Shown here: positions 53,531-64,000 of the stretch, piece by piece
Numbering within the stretch: position 1 is the first letter of the stretch
Layout of the letters: each line of letters begins with the position of its first letter
Source: Pyrocephalus nanus
Taxonomy: Eukaryota > Chordata > Aves > Passeriformes > Tyrannidae
Assembly: GCA_038380795.1 (NCBI GenBank)
Contig: CM076266.1
Coordinates: forward strand, 11,306,001-11,370,000
DNA: 64,000 bases
Direction of reading: 5' to 3'
Position numbers and translations under genes: made by a program
Notes under the pieces: generated by a model
What the model was told of the DNA's origin: nothing
The model's input: the letters and a program-made list of their open reading frames with translations, nothing else
Database searches by the model: none

Positions 53531-54949
53531 GACACACATACACAATGTTACAGCATTTCAGATTTTTATGTAGCAGTTTCATGCAGTGGATCACTGCACC
53601 CCCCTTGACCCTGCTGATGACAATAATTTAACCCTTTGTAGCCTTGCAAAACTATTGTAAAATGTTACTGGTATGAGTCCACCTCCCTTAAAAGTTTTTT
53701 GCCAACTTTTTGTTAATTTGCTTATGTTTTGGTATTAAAATAATAATATTTTAACCATTTTTTATTATAAGATGTAGTCTGACTACTTACTAGTACTGTT
53801 CCAAAAATAATATATTGATCCTATGATTTAAAAAGAGTAGCAATAACAAGGTTACCAGTGTCATGAGGCCTTTCTCTCACTGTTTCTTCATGTGCTTTTT
53901 TACATCACTCCTCACAGTTCATCTTTTCAGATGCCGTCAACTACTGCTTAGATATTAAAACTGATCATTTACTAAATGAGAACAAGTTGAGGAGACTTTC
54001 ATGTTTTTAGATAAACCACAACTAAAACTGAGAGTAATTTACACACACAAAACTCATTTTGTTCCAGAAACAAAATAAAGATCAAGTAAGGATTTGCCAA
54101 ATATAATGCCCTACAGAAGGATTAGTTTATCTTTCCTTTAAGGCAGAGTATGAAATCAATGTGTTAATCTACTTGAAAAGGAGGATTTGCTTCAGCTAGG
54201 CATCTTTAAGATATGAAATTAAATCTATATTTGTATTTATAATTATTATTCCTAAGGGTATCTTGGGCATCAACCTTTTTTTGTAGGATAGAAAATTTAA
54301 AAGAGTAAAGAGGGTAAGGGGCAGAAGCTCCATTGAGTGTTGCATTGCAATTTTGGGGGTTTAAGGGCAAAACCAAAGCACTCTTCTAACCTCCTTTTAA
54401 ATTCTCTTCCTTCTCTATTTTTTTTTTGAGCTTGCAGAAAATTTTTTATGTGTTCTTGCAATTAAAGCATGACAACATCATGTTCTGATTACCCGCCTTT
54501 CTCACACACACAAACACTCTGCCTGCATCACCATTTGCAATCTCCAGTCATAACTCACCACAGCCTACAACTGAAACTGTGGCCTTGGCAGTGGAGGTTT
54601 GTCTTTTATAAGGACTCAGGTGTTATAACCTTCATGTTAGTGAGGTTCCAGGTAAAAGATCAGACTTCTTGCTAAAACAGAGTTTTTGTGGTTTGTCAGA
54701 GCAGTTTTTACAGCTCAGAATGAGGTAGTTTGAGGATGTTTGGAGTTTTCTTTAGGTAGAATAAAAAAACTCTGCACTTACAACCGTGCATGGATAATAT
54801 GCCCACCTATCTCCAGATAAAAGCAGTCATCTCCTCACTTCTTGTCTCAAAACAATCTTAAAAATGCATTGATATATTTAAAAATTTAAATTAATTTTCT
54901 TCATTTTCATGTGGACTTCAAGGTAATGCAAGGAACAGAGAACAGAGGT

Positions 54950-55100
54950 GTTTGGGCTTTTTTTGGGTTTCTTTTTTAGAGGGGGGTTGTGTGTTGTTGG
55001 TGTTTTTTTGTTTGTTTGTTTGTTTGTGTTTTTTTTGGTTGGCTGTTTTTGGTATTGGTTTTTGTTTTAGTTTGGGGGTTTTGTTTGTTTGATTTTTTTA
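54950..55100. repeat. G/T low-complexity block with (GTTT)n core
   Basis: The plus strand is almost free of A and C apart from a few bases and contains GTTT units at about 55009-55028. It is the opposite-strand counterpart of the A/C blocks at 23098, 45010 and 60951. Confidence 0.92.
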
Positions 55101-55344
55101 ATGTAGGTTTCCTAAATTTAATTTCTAAATTTGTAGGTGGTATGTTAGGGAAACACAACCAAGCTCCTGTATAATATTTGTAGAAATAGGCTCTGTGGCT
55201 GTGCTGAGTATTCAGTGAATGAACTGGAGAGCAAGAGAAAAAATATGACAGATCTGAGGAGACAATGAGGGGGCTGAGACAGATCTCAGGTGATTTCTCA
55301 GCTGTTCACAGAGGTCCCAGGGAGCTGGATCCTTGTGCCGCACT

Positions 55345-55361
55345 GATATCACAGTGATATC
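55345..55361. repeat. Perfect palindrome, 8-bp arms
   Basis: GATATCAC, a central A, then GTGATATC. A short exact inverted repeat with no visible associated function. Confidence 0.85.
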
Positions 55362-55467
55362 TTTCTAAATTGCTTTACATGTGTAATTTGCTGTTGTCTG
55401 TAAAGATCTCTTGTAAATGTATCTCTAGAGAAAGACTAGAATTCTCTTTTTTCTATTAAAAGTACGT

Positions 55468-55515
55468 CCTTTATTTTACTTTACTTTATTATACTTTACT
55501 TTATGTTACATTACA
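55468..55515. repeat. (TTTAC)n/(TTTA)n degenerate repeat
   Basis: Successive TTTAC, TTTAT and TATAC words over about 48 bp. Confidence 0.85.
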
Positions 55516-55653
55516 GGAATATTATTGAATTATATCATTCATTTCTATCCATTAAAAATTTGTGGTGCTCATAGCACAAACCAACACTTTTTGAGAGGAA
55601 TACTGTTTCACTATCTGTTTTTTGTTTTAGCCACTAAAAATTACTGATGTAGC

Positions 55654-55759
55654 ATAAATTATGTCTTTGCTCTGGCTCAGTGCTTTTAGGAGCATATACG
55701 AAAGTCCAGATTTCCTCATCTTTACTAAGCCTTGACTGTATTTGAACACTATTGGTTCC
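55654..55759 (+). repeat. Left arm of a 106-bp inverted repeat
   Basis: It begins ATAAATTATGTCTTTGCTCT and ends ACTATTGGTTCC. By hand alignment it matches the reverse complement of 57816-57921 without a gap, with about 10 mismatches in 106 bp (about 91%). Weaker similarity continues outward, with an indel of about 14 bp, over AAATTACTGATGTAGC, and inward to about 55830 (TATAGTGTAT). The repeat unit is therefore probably 200-280 bp. I do not recognise the family, and I see no third copy in the window. Confidence 0.93.
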
Positions 55760-57693
55760 AGACAGTGTAACAAAAATTCCATAAAATTGGAAAAAACTTT
55801 CAAGAATTTTCCTTTCTGGTATATAGTGTATCCTTAGTGTCCTTGGTATATCAGTAGTAAATTAAGAATAAGGATATTCCAGTAAGAATGGAGTTAGCTA
55901 CTGCATGCTTTACTTTCAGTGACTGTTTTCAATGGAGAAAACAGTGTTTCTGACCAAAAATTACAATATTTTATGTCTGGACATAATTTTCTCCATTTTA
56001 ATGATTGAAGCATTGAGTAGGTTGTTTTATATTTTACAGGTTAGTAGGAGTAGTCTAATCTGTGCGCAATATTTAAGACAGAGCCTTTATTTGACAATAT
56101 GTTTAATATGAATGTTGCCTGCTAAGAGTTTTTCTGTTTTTGTTATTGTGAATCATGACATTTGCTTGATTTAGAATGTGAAAGCCCTTAAATGACACAT
56201 CTCATTTTGTCTTCTGTCATTACCTCATTTGAAATTAGAATAGTAGATTAATTGCCCCTTTAATGACAAGTGCTTGCCTAGATGAAGCTAAGATCAGGGT
56301 TAGCAGTGTGCCAGGTAATTTGGGTAGTCAGCAAACCATGAATTTCACACTGACAATACTGGAGGCATTAATCACACATATTTTTCCTTTTCTTTCATAT
56401 AGTTAAATAAACCATTCTCTGGGTTACTTTAGGACTTTAGATCCCTTAGAAAATGAGGGGTTTACCTTTACCTTCTGTGCTTGAGGTCATGTTTGGCTTT
56501 GACTTTCCTCTTTTTTTTCCCCTCGGGGACCATCCCAGCTCCTATTTTGCATTTACTTTATTTTTTTTCCATCAATCATGTTCCATCAGCATTTTGTAGA
56601 GTTTTGTAAACACGACAGGGATTTGTGTGACTGGAGTGCCTTTGGCAAGAAGGTACTTTAGATGGAAGGCCAGGAAAGGGGATAATGAAGCCCAAGCACC
56701 AATGCTTGGGTTGCTCTGTGACAATACAAGGGGCAGTAACATATGCTAACATGTTCAGTGTTGTATCACTGTAACAATTTTACCTTTGCCAGCTCAAAAT
56801 TATCTTCATTACAGTCAACAGAGTACAACAGAACACAGTGATGGGTGGATAATTCAAGAGACAAAATTGAGTGACGCCAGTGCTTGGTTTCAGGATCAGA
56901 TGGCTGATTGAGAAATGAATAGGAAATTCTTTGCATGTTTCCAACAAAGAATCATCGTGGAATGTGAAGAAAACAAGCTTTTATCCTCATCAAAAACTTT
57001 GCCAAATACAGCATCCTCGCCAAGCCTTGCAACCTCGTGTACCTGCACTTTGTTCTTCTTTAGCAGTGCAGTCTGCCCTGCTATGCCTACTTTGAAAAGA
57101 TGACTGTGATCACGCTCATTAAGTGTCAGTGTGAATGGCAATGCTGCTGTTGTTTTCCTTTAAGACAGGAGGCATTTAATTTAGGTGCCCCAGCTACTCC
57201 CAAGCACAGCAGCTGCAGTCCATCTCTTATTTTGTCATTCTTGTTTATGTTTGTAATGCAGAGCAGGCATCTCATTCTTGAGGGACTCTCTTCCCTCTCT
57301 CAGAATAAGGGCAGAGAGGAGTCAGGAAAACTAAATCACACTTCAGCTCTCAGGAAAGGTTATGTTTGAGCTTCGCAGACAAAACACAAATCATAAATAA
57401 ACCTGGAAGCAGTTCAGCTACATGTGTTCCTTGAGCAAGGCTGATGAGGCACAAGATGTATATCCAGAGCATGTGCAGCTTTGAGAAGTGGCACTGGTAC
57501 ATTTCATAGAGGGGAAGATGCTCTAAAGTGATCAACTTCAATTGTAGTTTAATTTGCTGGTTAAACAAAATTCTCTGTCTCTCTAGATAAGTCAGTCTGG
57601 ATTATGAGCCCTGCTGCAGAACTTCAAAATTTGCGTTAACTGTTTTTAACTGTTTTCCAAAGCCTCTGAAAAGTGAGGTTTTAGCATATGTAG

Positions 57694-57744
<51 letters not shown>

Positions 57745-57815
57745 TATGTGCTACTGGAACATGGAAGGCCATGATCACATGAAGCTTTGTGAATCCAAAT
57801 AATCTTACACTTTAA
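55760..57815. other. 2.06-kb segment enclosed by the inverted repeat
   Basis: Mostly unique AT-rich DNA. About 56090-56300 lacks simple repeats and reads like a candidate conserved non-coding element. 56896-57162 on the minus strand is open and has a rather protein-like composition, but lacks convincing splice signals and a recognised domain. An (AT)n tract (57696-57740) adjoins the inner side of the right arm. No transposase or other gene is seen. Confidence 0.7.
57696..57740. repeat. (AT)n microsatellite
   Basis: About 22 uninterrupted AT dinucleotides. It starts where similarity of the right inverted-repeat arm to the left arm ends (after TAGTGTAT on the minus strand), so it may have grown from a GTGTAT seed inside the repeat. 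Confidence 0.96.
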
Positions 57816-57921
57816 GGAACCAGTAGTGCTCAAATACAGTCATGACTTAGTAAAGATGAGGAAATCTGGACATTCATATCTGCTCCCAAAGGCACTCAGC
57901 CAGAGCAAAGACATAATTTAT
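57816..57921 (-). repeat. Right arm of the 106-bp inverted repeat
   Basis: The reverse complement of this arm aligns ungapped to 55654-55759 at about 91% identity. Similar but weaker matches extend outward to about 57950, past a 14-bp block absent from the left arm, and inward to about 57741. The level of divergence suggests a duplication or insertion older than recent but far younger than the L3-like remnants. Confidence 0.93.
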
Positions 57922-60900
57922 GGTGTATCTTCCTAAGCAACATAAGTAAATTATATTGGGTAGTGGGAATGCAAGAATTGTGTTCAGAATTGAATCCTAC
58001 AAATTTCTTTCATGTCTTCATTGTACCCGGGCATCATTAGCATCAACTGCCATGGAAAATTAAAGACAGGATACGTGAGGTTTTTTGTACCTTCTGAATG
58101 GCTATATCCTCAGAGATATGAGATTTTCCTGTGTTCAAACTTTCAGAGTAAAAATTCAGATAAGAAACATGGAATGTAATGAACCAGATTCACTATTGGA
58201 GTACTCTATTGACTTTAAGGGAAAGCTATTAAGACCAGTTTTGGCCCATCCTATTAAAATAGTTGCCCAGGTGTTCCTGGTGGGTAATTTAGGAACCTTT
58301 TCCTAAAGTTCAAAGAACCAATAACTTCTGGAGCTTTAATATAAATTCTAATACAATTACTATTTAATCTCTTTTAATGCATTTCAGTTTCATTAATTTG
58401 AAAGTCCTGATGCTATCAGGAACCTACCTACTATCAGTCCCCAAAGTAGTTTCTTTAGCCAGCTGAGGATGCAGTGTCACTATCTAATACCTCCTTGTTC
58501 ACCAGCTCCATTGTTCTGCTTCAGCTTAAGCTTTCCAACTTAATATCAGCATGATATAATTGTGCCATAGGTGACAAATACAGTATTCCTTCTTGTTATA
58601 CTGAACTTCCTGTCTTAATTACCAAACTCATTTTTCCTTCACATCCCACTTGCTCATTACTCATTTTCAATTATGATACAGATTTCCCTTAGACTTTAAT
58701 TACTTCTTGTGCTTAAAAAGATAAATTAATTTTCTTATTAACCCTTTGACATCTCATTAAGATCACTGAATAGGACAATTCTGTTTTCCCTTGACATGCT
58801 GTCCACATTATGTCAGTTTGCAAAAACACTTGGGAGGCTTCAAAGGTATTTGCTAAAAACATTAGGAGTTCTTCCTGCTGTAGCATTAGCACCTATGTCA
58901 TATGATATTTTTGCCTTCATGGAACTATCATTTAAACTTTAACTGTGTTTATCCTTGTGTGACCTGGAGGAAACATTGACTTCTAACATTAGTGCTGCTG
59001 TGTTTACTTTGCTCCTAAAACTCACATTCACTTTGACTTGCGAAAACGTTCGTAGGATGGGGGAGAGCACAAAGGATCCCTTTTGTGTGGCTTGGACCAG
59101 ACTCTGATAGAATGGGTAGCACACGGAATGAGAATTCAAGATTTCTCTCCCTCCTGCATATAAGAGCTTGTAGCTTGTTTATGGACAAAGAAAATATCCT
59201 TTAAAAGGCTTTCAAAGCAAACTCACATTCCAATTCCTCCTTATCGTTTGGTACACAAACATCTACAAGATGTTAGGCCATGTTATCAGCATCAGTTTGA
59301 CATTAAAATTTGTAAACCATTAAATTTTTGTCTCATTGAGTCAGATACTACAATTGCTCAGTGCTTTGGACGGGTTGAGTTGTGACCTGCAATATTCCCA
59401 GCGTTGTTGTCTTCTTACTCCTTTGGCCCTTTTGGTTTCCCTTGGTTTACAGCTTTGTCCACAGGCTGCAAATTCCCTGTGGATTAAATGCCCCAACATC
59501 CTTCTTCTGCTTGCTTGCTTTCCTGAGGCCTCTGCATCAAAGCAGCACATCATGATCTTTGTTGATTCACCAAAGGTGTCTGTGAGTCAGCAACACTTAC
59601 AGAAGTGTCAAAGTAGCTGAGAAGACATGTTAATTCCTAGTGCAAAAAAGATTTGTGAAATGAAAACCTTGCAACAATTGAAATGCAGTTACTTTATTTA
59701 GATATAATGAAACAAGAAACAGTAAATATTTCATGTATCTGATTGGTTTCAGTGCCTAGGGCTGACTGCACGTTTTTCTGCCTGTTAGATCTCCACTGGA
59801 GACTCTCACATGTATTTTTTAAGAAGGAGCTGTCCCACATACAAGTCACATGTTGGGTCTGTTGAATGCTACTAAGCGTCATGAAGATGAACATTGATTA
59901 AAATGAGCAGATTTGGGGCTAGAATGGGATGAAATATGCATGGACAAATTGCTTTATAGATTAAAAATTTATTTTGTAAGTGTCTTACAGAAACATCTGG
60001 CCTCAATTGGGGAAAAAATATTATTTTGACATTTCTTTGTGAAACAAACAGCCATCATTTCAGAAGAAAAGTTCATTTTCCAGTAGATTTCTTCATCTTC
60101 TTATATGCAAATGTAAATGACCTAAGTGTATTTAGATCACTAGAAATCATCATGTCCTTTTTTTTTATTCTCAGAAACAATCAGAACTTTGCTTTCTCTG
60201 AAGGCCTATAACCTGACTATTTTACAACCTGAAGACATTTTTAATTTTTTAAATTAAAAGGTGAAAATAGAGGTTTAAAAGAAACATAAGCTCCCAGCTC
60301 CTATGCTCCAAGAAAGAATTAAAACAAGAAAGGTTTAGGGGCTTCATCACAATTTCATTTCCATCAAATAAAAAAAAAAATCGAAACTCCTGTTGAATTC
60401 ATAGAAATTAATCCAGCCCCTTACAGTAGAGTGTTGAGGCTTGCCTTCTCCTGCTAACAAAGACAGCAATGAAAATCCTTGGCAGTCTTGAGATAATTCT
60501 GATATTTGAAATAGGCCAATGCAGAAACATTTCTATTGAGCTCACCAAAAAATATTGAGGTGATTTAATGAAGCAAAGCTTACAAGATTACTCAGGGAAG
60601 TCTGCTTTTTGATTTTGGATGGTTGGTACAAAGTGGCTGGTATAAGGGTACTAGAGACATAGTCAATTATTCCCTACTGAACTCAGAAGTATAAAAAGAG
60701 AAAAATATTTCTCAATAACACAATATATACATGAAAAAAATCTAACTGAAAAATTTCTGCAACAAAATCCAGGATTCAGTCACTGATTTTGTCTTTAGAG
60801 CAAACACTGAGGGAAAGACTGCTAAATACATAACTATGGACAAAAAATGGGTTAAAATAATGAGAGTTTTACCAAAGATATGTTGTGCCATAGTATTCTG

Positions 60901-60950
60901 TTATTAAATATATTAGTCATGAAATAAAAGTGATCTAAAATAGACAAACT

Positions 60951-61085
60951 TTAAAAAAAAAAAACAAAAAAAAAACCACAACAAACAAAATAAACCAAAA
61001 CAAACCAAAACAAAACCCCACAAAACAAAGCCAAAAATCAAACAAACAACCAAACAAAAAATAAAACAAAGAACCACCCCCCAAG
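60951..61085. repeat. A/C low-complexity block
   Basis: About 135 bp made almost only of A and C on the plus strand (CAAA, CCAAAA, CCACCCCC words). The longest of the A/C blocks in the window. Confidence 0.94.
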
Positions 61086-62982
61086 GAAAAAAATAATAGC
61101 AAATGACACCAGAACATTTAGTAGATCCACGCCACAGAAAAGTTTGTTAGTTAATTAGGTTTTTTTCACTGTTATCATGAGTAAAATCTGTGAAAGGTGT
61201 TCATAAAAAACTGTATTAAATATCAAAATTTTATTTAGGAGAGGAAAATTTGAACTCCTTACGAACGTGGCAAAAGGATAAAAAAGGATCAAGGAGTCTC
61301 ACTGAACTTTTCAGATGAAGTGGACACTGCCAGAAAAAATGAGACTCAGAATATTATACAGATGGACATGAGCTGAGGGCCTGGAGTTAAAGGAACAAAG
61401 TTACCCCTAGTAGAACAAAGTGCACTTGAGGAGCAGCGAAAACAAAACAAGATGACTATGGCAAAATTACTGCTGCTGTCACATTGTCATCTACATAACA
61501 ATATTTATGCTGTTATAACGACATCTATGTTGTTATCTCTTGCTATATTTTGAATGATACAAAATTTTAAGCTCTTTGTATTGTAGACTATCAGTCTGCA
61601 GTTTGAAAACCTAGTCATACAACTTAACACTTAAATATAATAATATAATCTTTTTTAGAACAAATGATGAGACTGGTTACTGTGGCTTGAATTTTGAGTA
61701 AATTTTACAATTGTTTTTATAGAACTGGCAAAAGAATGCATTTAAACCAAAGTAGTTTGTTTTCTTGATGGTTCAAAACCATAGTCTAGTGGTTCAAAAA
61801 TAGAAGTGAGCTTTTATATATGGCAAGTATAGCTTTATCATACAAATTATACATTAAATATTTATTAAAAAACCCCACAATTCTTTGGCATACTAAATAT
61901 AGTCTAAAGGTATGTGTAGTGATATTGCCAAATAAAATTTCCAAAAACTCATTTTCCAAACCCTGTGTCCCTAGGTTCTTGCAAATGACATTTTTTAATG
62001 AGCTGTAGGTACTTTCTGATTAGCATAGGGATGAACATTCTTCTGTTTATCGTTTTTCTTGCACCAATGTGACATCTCTGCTGATTACTCACATTATGCT
62101 TAATTTGCAACTGATAATCAGTCCTAGTTTCTTAATAAACTTCTCATTAAGTGACTGGAGCTGTCACTTTACCTCCATGTTGCACTTCCTAAGTATAATC
62201 TGTGACCATTATGCAAAAGAAAGGACTGCTGGACGTCACACATGTCATTTGCAATCATGTACAAAAGCTTCAAAAACAGCTTGTTAAGTAAATGCCCTTC
62301 ATAAATCATTACTGTAAAACAGAAAGTTATAACTAATAACCATATTGCCACCATTTTTGAAGAGGAGGCATGCTCAGCCAGCATACATTTTAAAAGATCT
62401 TTCCAAAATACTTTTAGGGAACTCTCTGAACTTCTTGTGCTTTGCTTATACCACAGCAAAACCAGCAGTTTGTTAGTACAGAGGCTCAAGCTTAGTCACC
62501 TGGCAGATACTTGAAGATTCATTCTGAAACGGTTGCCTTGAGGAAAAAGGGATATAATCAAGTTTTGATGCCCAGTAACTTATCCTCCCCTAACTGGTCT
62601 AAAGTAAATTTACAAATTAACATTATGAGCCCACAGTAAGAATGAAGTAATTTAATGTCGTCTGCAGAGAAATAAACTGCAGCTGTTTGTGTGAGTTCCC
62701 GTTACAAAGGAATAAATATGTGCCTGTGGATAAGTGTCACACTTCGGGGGATGTGCAGTGGCAGTAGCAGTTAGGTTATACTTGCTGTCAATACTGCTTG
62801 CATTGCCAATATAAAAAGCCCAGTCTTTGGAATATCATTTTCCTGAACAAAATCTTTTAGTTCCATCTTCTGAGAAGCTACAAGGACTCTGAAATCCTGT
62901 CTCAGATTCTCCCAGCCATGAAGAAGAAAAAATTAAACTGTGAGAGTTGAAGTTTGAAGTTAAGATATGATATTTTAAAGGA

Positions 62983-63038
62983 CTTTTTTTTCGTTTGTTT
63001 GTGTTCCTTAAGGATTTTTTTTTGTTTGTGTTCTTTTT
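62983..63038. repeat. Direct repeat of T-run plus GTTTGTGTTC
   Basis: Two copies of a T-run followed by GTTTGTGTTC, separated by CTTAAGGA. A small tandem duplication in low-complexity T/G sequence. Confidence 0.85.
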
Positions 63039-63314
63039 CAGCAGAATGGGGTTCAGCTTGATGGGGACAGCATAAAGTAATATTAAATGCAAGGTAGGGC
63101 TTTCAAAGAGAATTAAAGATAAAATCAAGAAGAGAAGCTAGCCATAAATAATAAAATACCCCTTCCTCTTCTGGAAGGATCCCTGGCTGTGTGTTTCCTA
63201 TGCATAAATTCTATACTTTCTATACATTCCTAAACCCTCAGGAATACTTCTGAAATATGCATCCATGATGTTTACTCATTGTCTTGCTTTTAGCCAAGAC
63301 TTTTAAACTATTTT

Positions 63315-63317
<3 letters not shown>

Positions 63318-63357
<40 letters not shown>
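63318..63357. repeat. A40 homopolymer
   Basis: Forty uninterrupted A residues, the longest single-base run in the window. No AATAAA signal lies in the 30 bases before it, and I could find no retrocopy or target-site duplication, so it is called a simple repeat rather than a poly-A tail. Confidence 0.93.
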
Positions 63358-63360
<3 letters not shown>

Positions 63361-63660
63361 GTTTATTGCACAAGGTCATATGGTGCTGTAGCAGCAAGTT
63401 GTTATGACTGGACAAATGGTATCTTTAAGACCTACTTATCCTTGAGCTTATGTGAATCTTCTTTTCTTAAATTATCTAGAGAAGCTCATTTCCAGTGTGC
63501 TCACACAAATTAAATGCTGCATCTCTGTATCTAACCTAAATTTGTTCTCCTTTTAATGTCTTGTCACTGCTTTCTCAGAGATAAAAATTCCCTGTCTCTG
63601 AAAAGTTTCTCTCTTTTTTTACTGTTTCCATATCTTCCTGAAAAAGGTAAAACTTAACAA

Positions 63661-63711
63661 ATAAAAACAAAACAACAACAACAACAACAACAACAACAAG
63701 AAAAAAACAAG
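63661..63711. repeat. (CAA)n microsatellite with A-rich flanks
   Basis: About ten CAA units flanked by A-rich AAACAA words. The minus-strand frame through it reads as a cysteine run, an artefact. Confidence 0.94.
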
Positions 63712-64000
63712 ACAGTATAGAAGTCAGGATTTGTAGATTTGTAGTAAACTAACTGGATGTTTTCCCACTTGGGGTTTATGACGACTTTAGGGAAATTGTC
63801 CCAACTAATGTCAGCAGGTAATACAGCTTTATACACTAGGGCACAATGTGTGAGGTGATGACATTCTATGTTTTTCAGGAACTATAAATAATTCAACACA
63901 GAAGTGCAATTCAACATCTCCTTTAGTTTCTCTCAGGTATTTTCAGGTGATGGGACACCAACATTCATCTTTAGTACAGCATCTTAAAAACAGAAGAGGA

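Larger units (their letters stand above)
51581..55653. other. Non-coding stretch with AT/TACA and G/T simple sequence
   Basis: No gene seen. Contents are a degenerate TATA/TACA-rich tract (53228-53530), a G/T-only block (54950-55100), a short palindrome (55345-55361) and a TTTAC-type repeat (55468-55515). About 55190-55340 is less AT-rich but unrecognised. Confidence 0.7.
57922..64000. other. Non-coding stretch, no gene seen
   Basis: Unique AT-rich DNA with an A/C block (60951-61085), a T/G direct repeat (62983-63038), A40 (63318-63357) and (CAA)n (63661-63711). About 62620-62830 is free of simple repeats and may be conserved non-coding sequence, inference only. Frames such as 59336-59620 on the plus strand and 62169-62489 on the minus strand have no recognisable features. 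Confidence 0.7.

Overview
The window looks like ordinary non-coding nuclear DNA from a bird, most likely a songbird (passerine). It is AT-rich, poor in CpG and has no N gaps. Three kinds of evidence support this. There are several 5'-truncated CR1 retrotransposon copies ending in the ATTCTATG-type 3' terminus. There are older CR1/L3-like remnants of the kind spread through amniote genomes. There is one ERVL-type LTR fragment (29070-29372) whose start matches the abundant LTR family of passerine genomes as I remember it. The family names come from memory of consensus sequences, not from a search.

I can support no protein-coding gene, rRNA or tRNA. The open reading frames are short (about 130 codons or fewer outside a microsatellite), lack recognisable domains, and often run through simple repeats. 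The window is best read as part of a gene desert or a very large intron. The two ends carry nothing that says which gene, if any, it belongs to.

Layout. 1-10740 is unique AT-rich DNA with small microsatellites and one 21-bp tandem duplication. 10741-12090 holds two CR1 remnants in opposite orientation. 12091-23614 is mostly unique, with a CR1 tail at 17355. 23615-25406 carries three CR1 remnants. 29070-29372 is the LTR fragment. 32887-50299 is a long unique stretch with low-complexity blocks, dominated by an apparently uninterrupted (CTTT)n array of about 283 bp at 46348-46630. 50300-51580 holds two CR1 copies of very different age. 54950-58000 is the most structured part. It contains a 106-bp ungapped inverted repeat (about 91% identical by my hand alignment; 55654-55759 against 57816-57921) enclosing about 2.06 kb, with an (AT)n tract on the inner side of the right arm. 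60951-63711 has an A/C-only block, an uninterrupted A40 run and a (CAA)n array.

The best candidate for something undescribed is the inverted-repeat pair at 55.6-57.9 kb. It could be two copies of an uncatalogued interspersed repeat, the ends of an old DNA transposon, or an inverted duplication. The rest are repeat-biology observations and a few weak guesses at conserved non-coding or exon-like sequence, marked as such.
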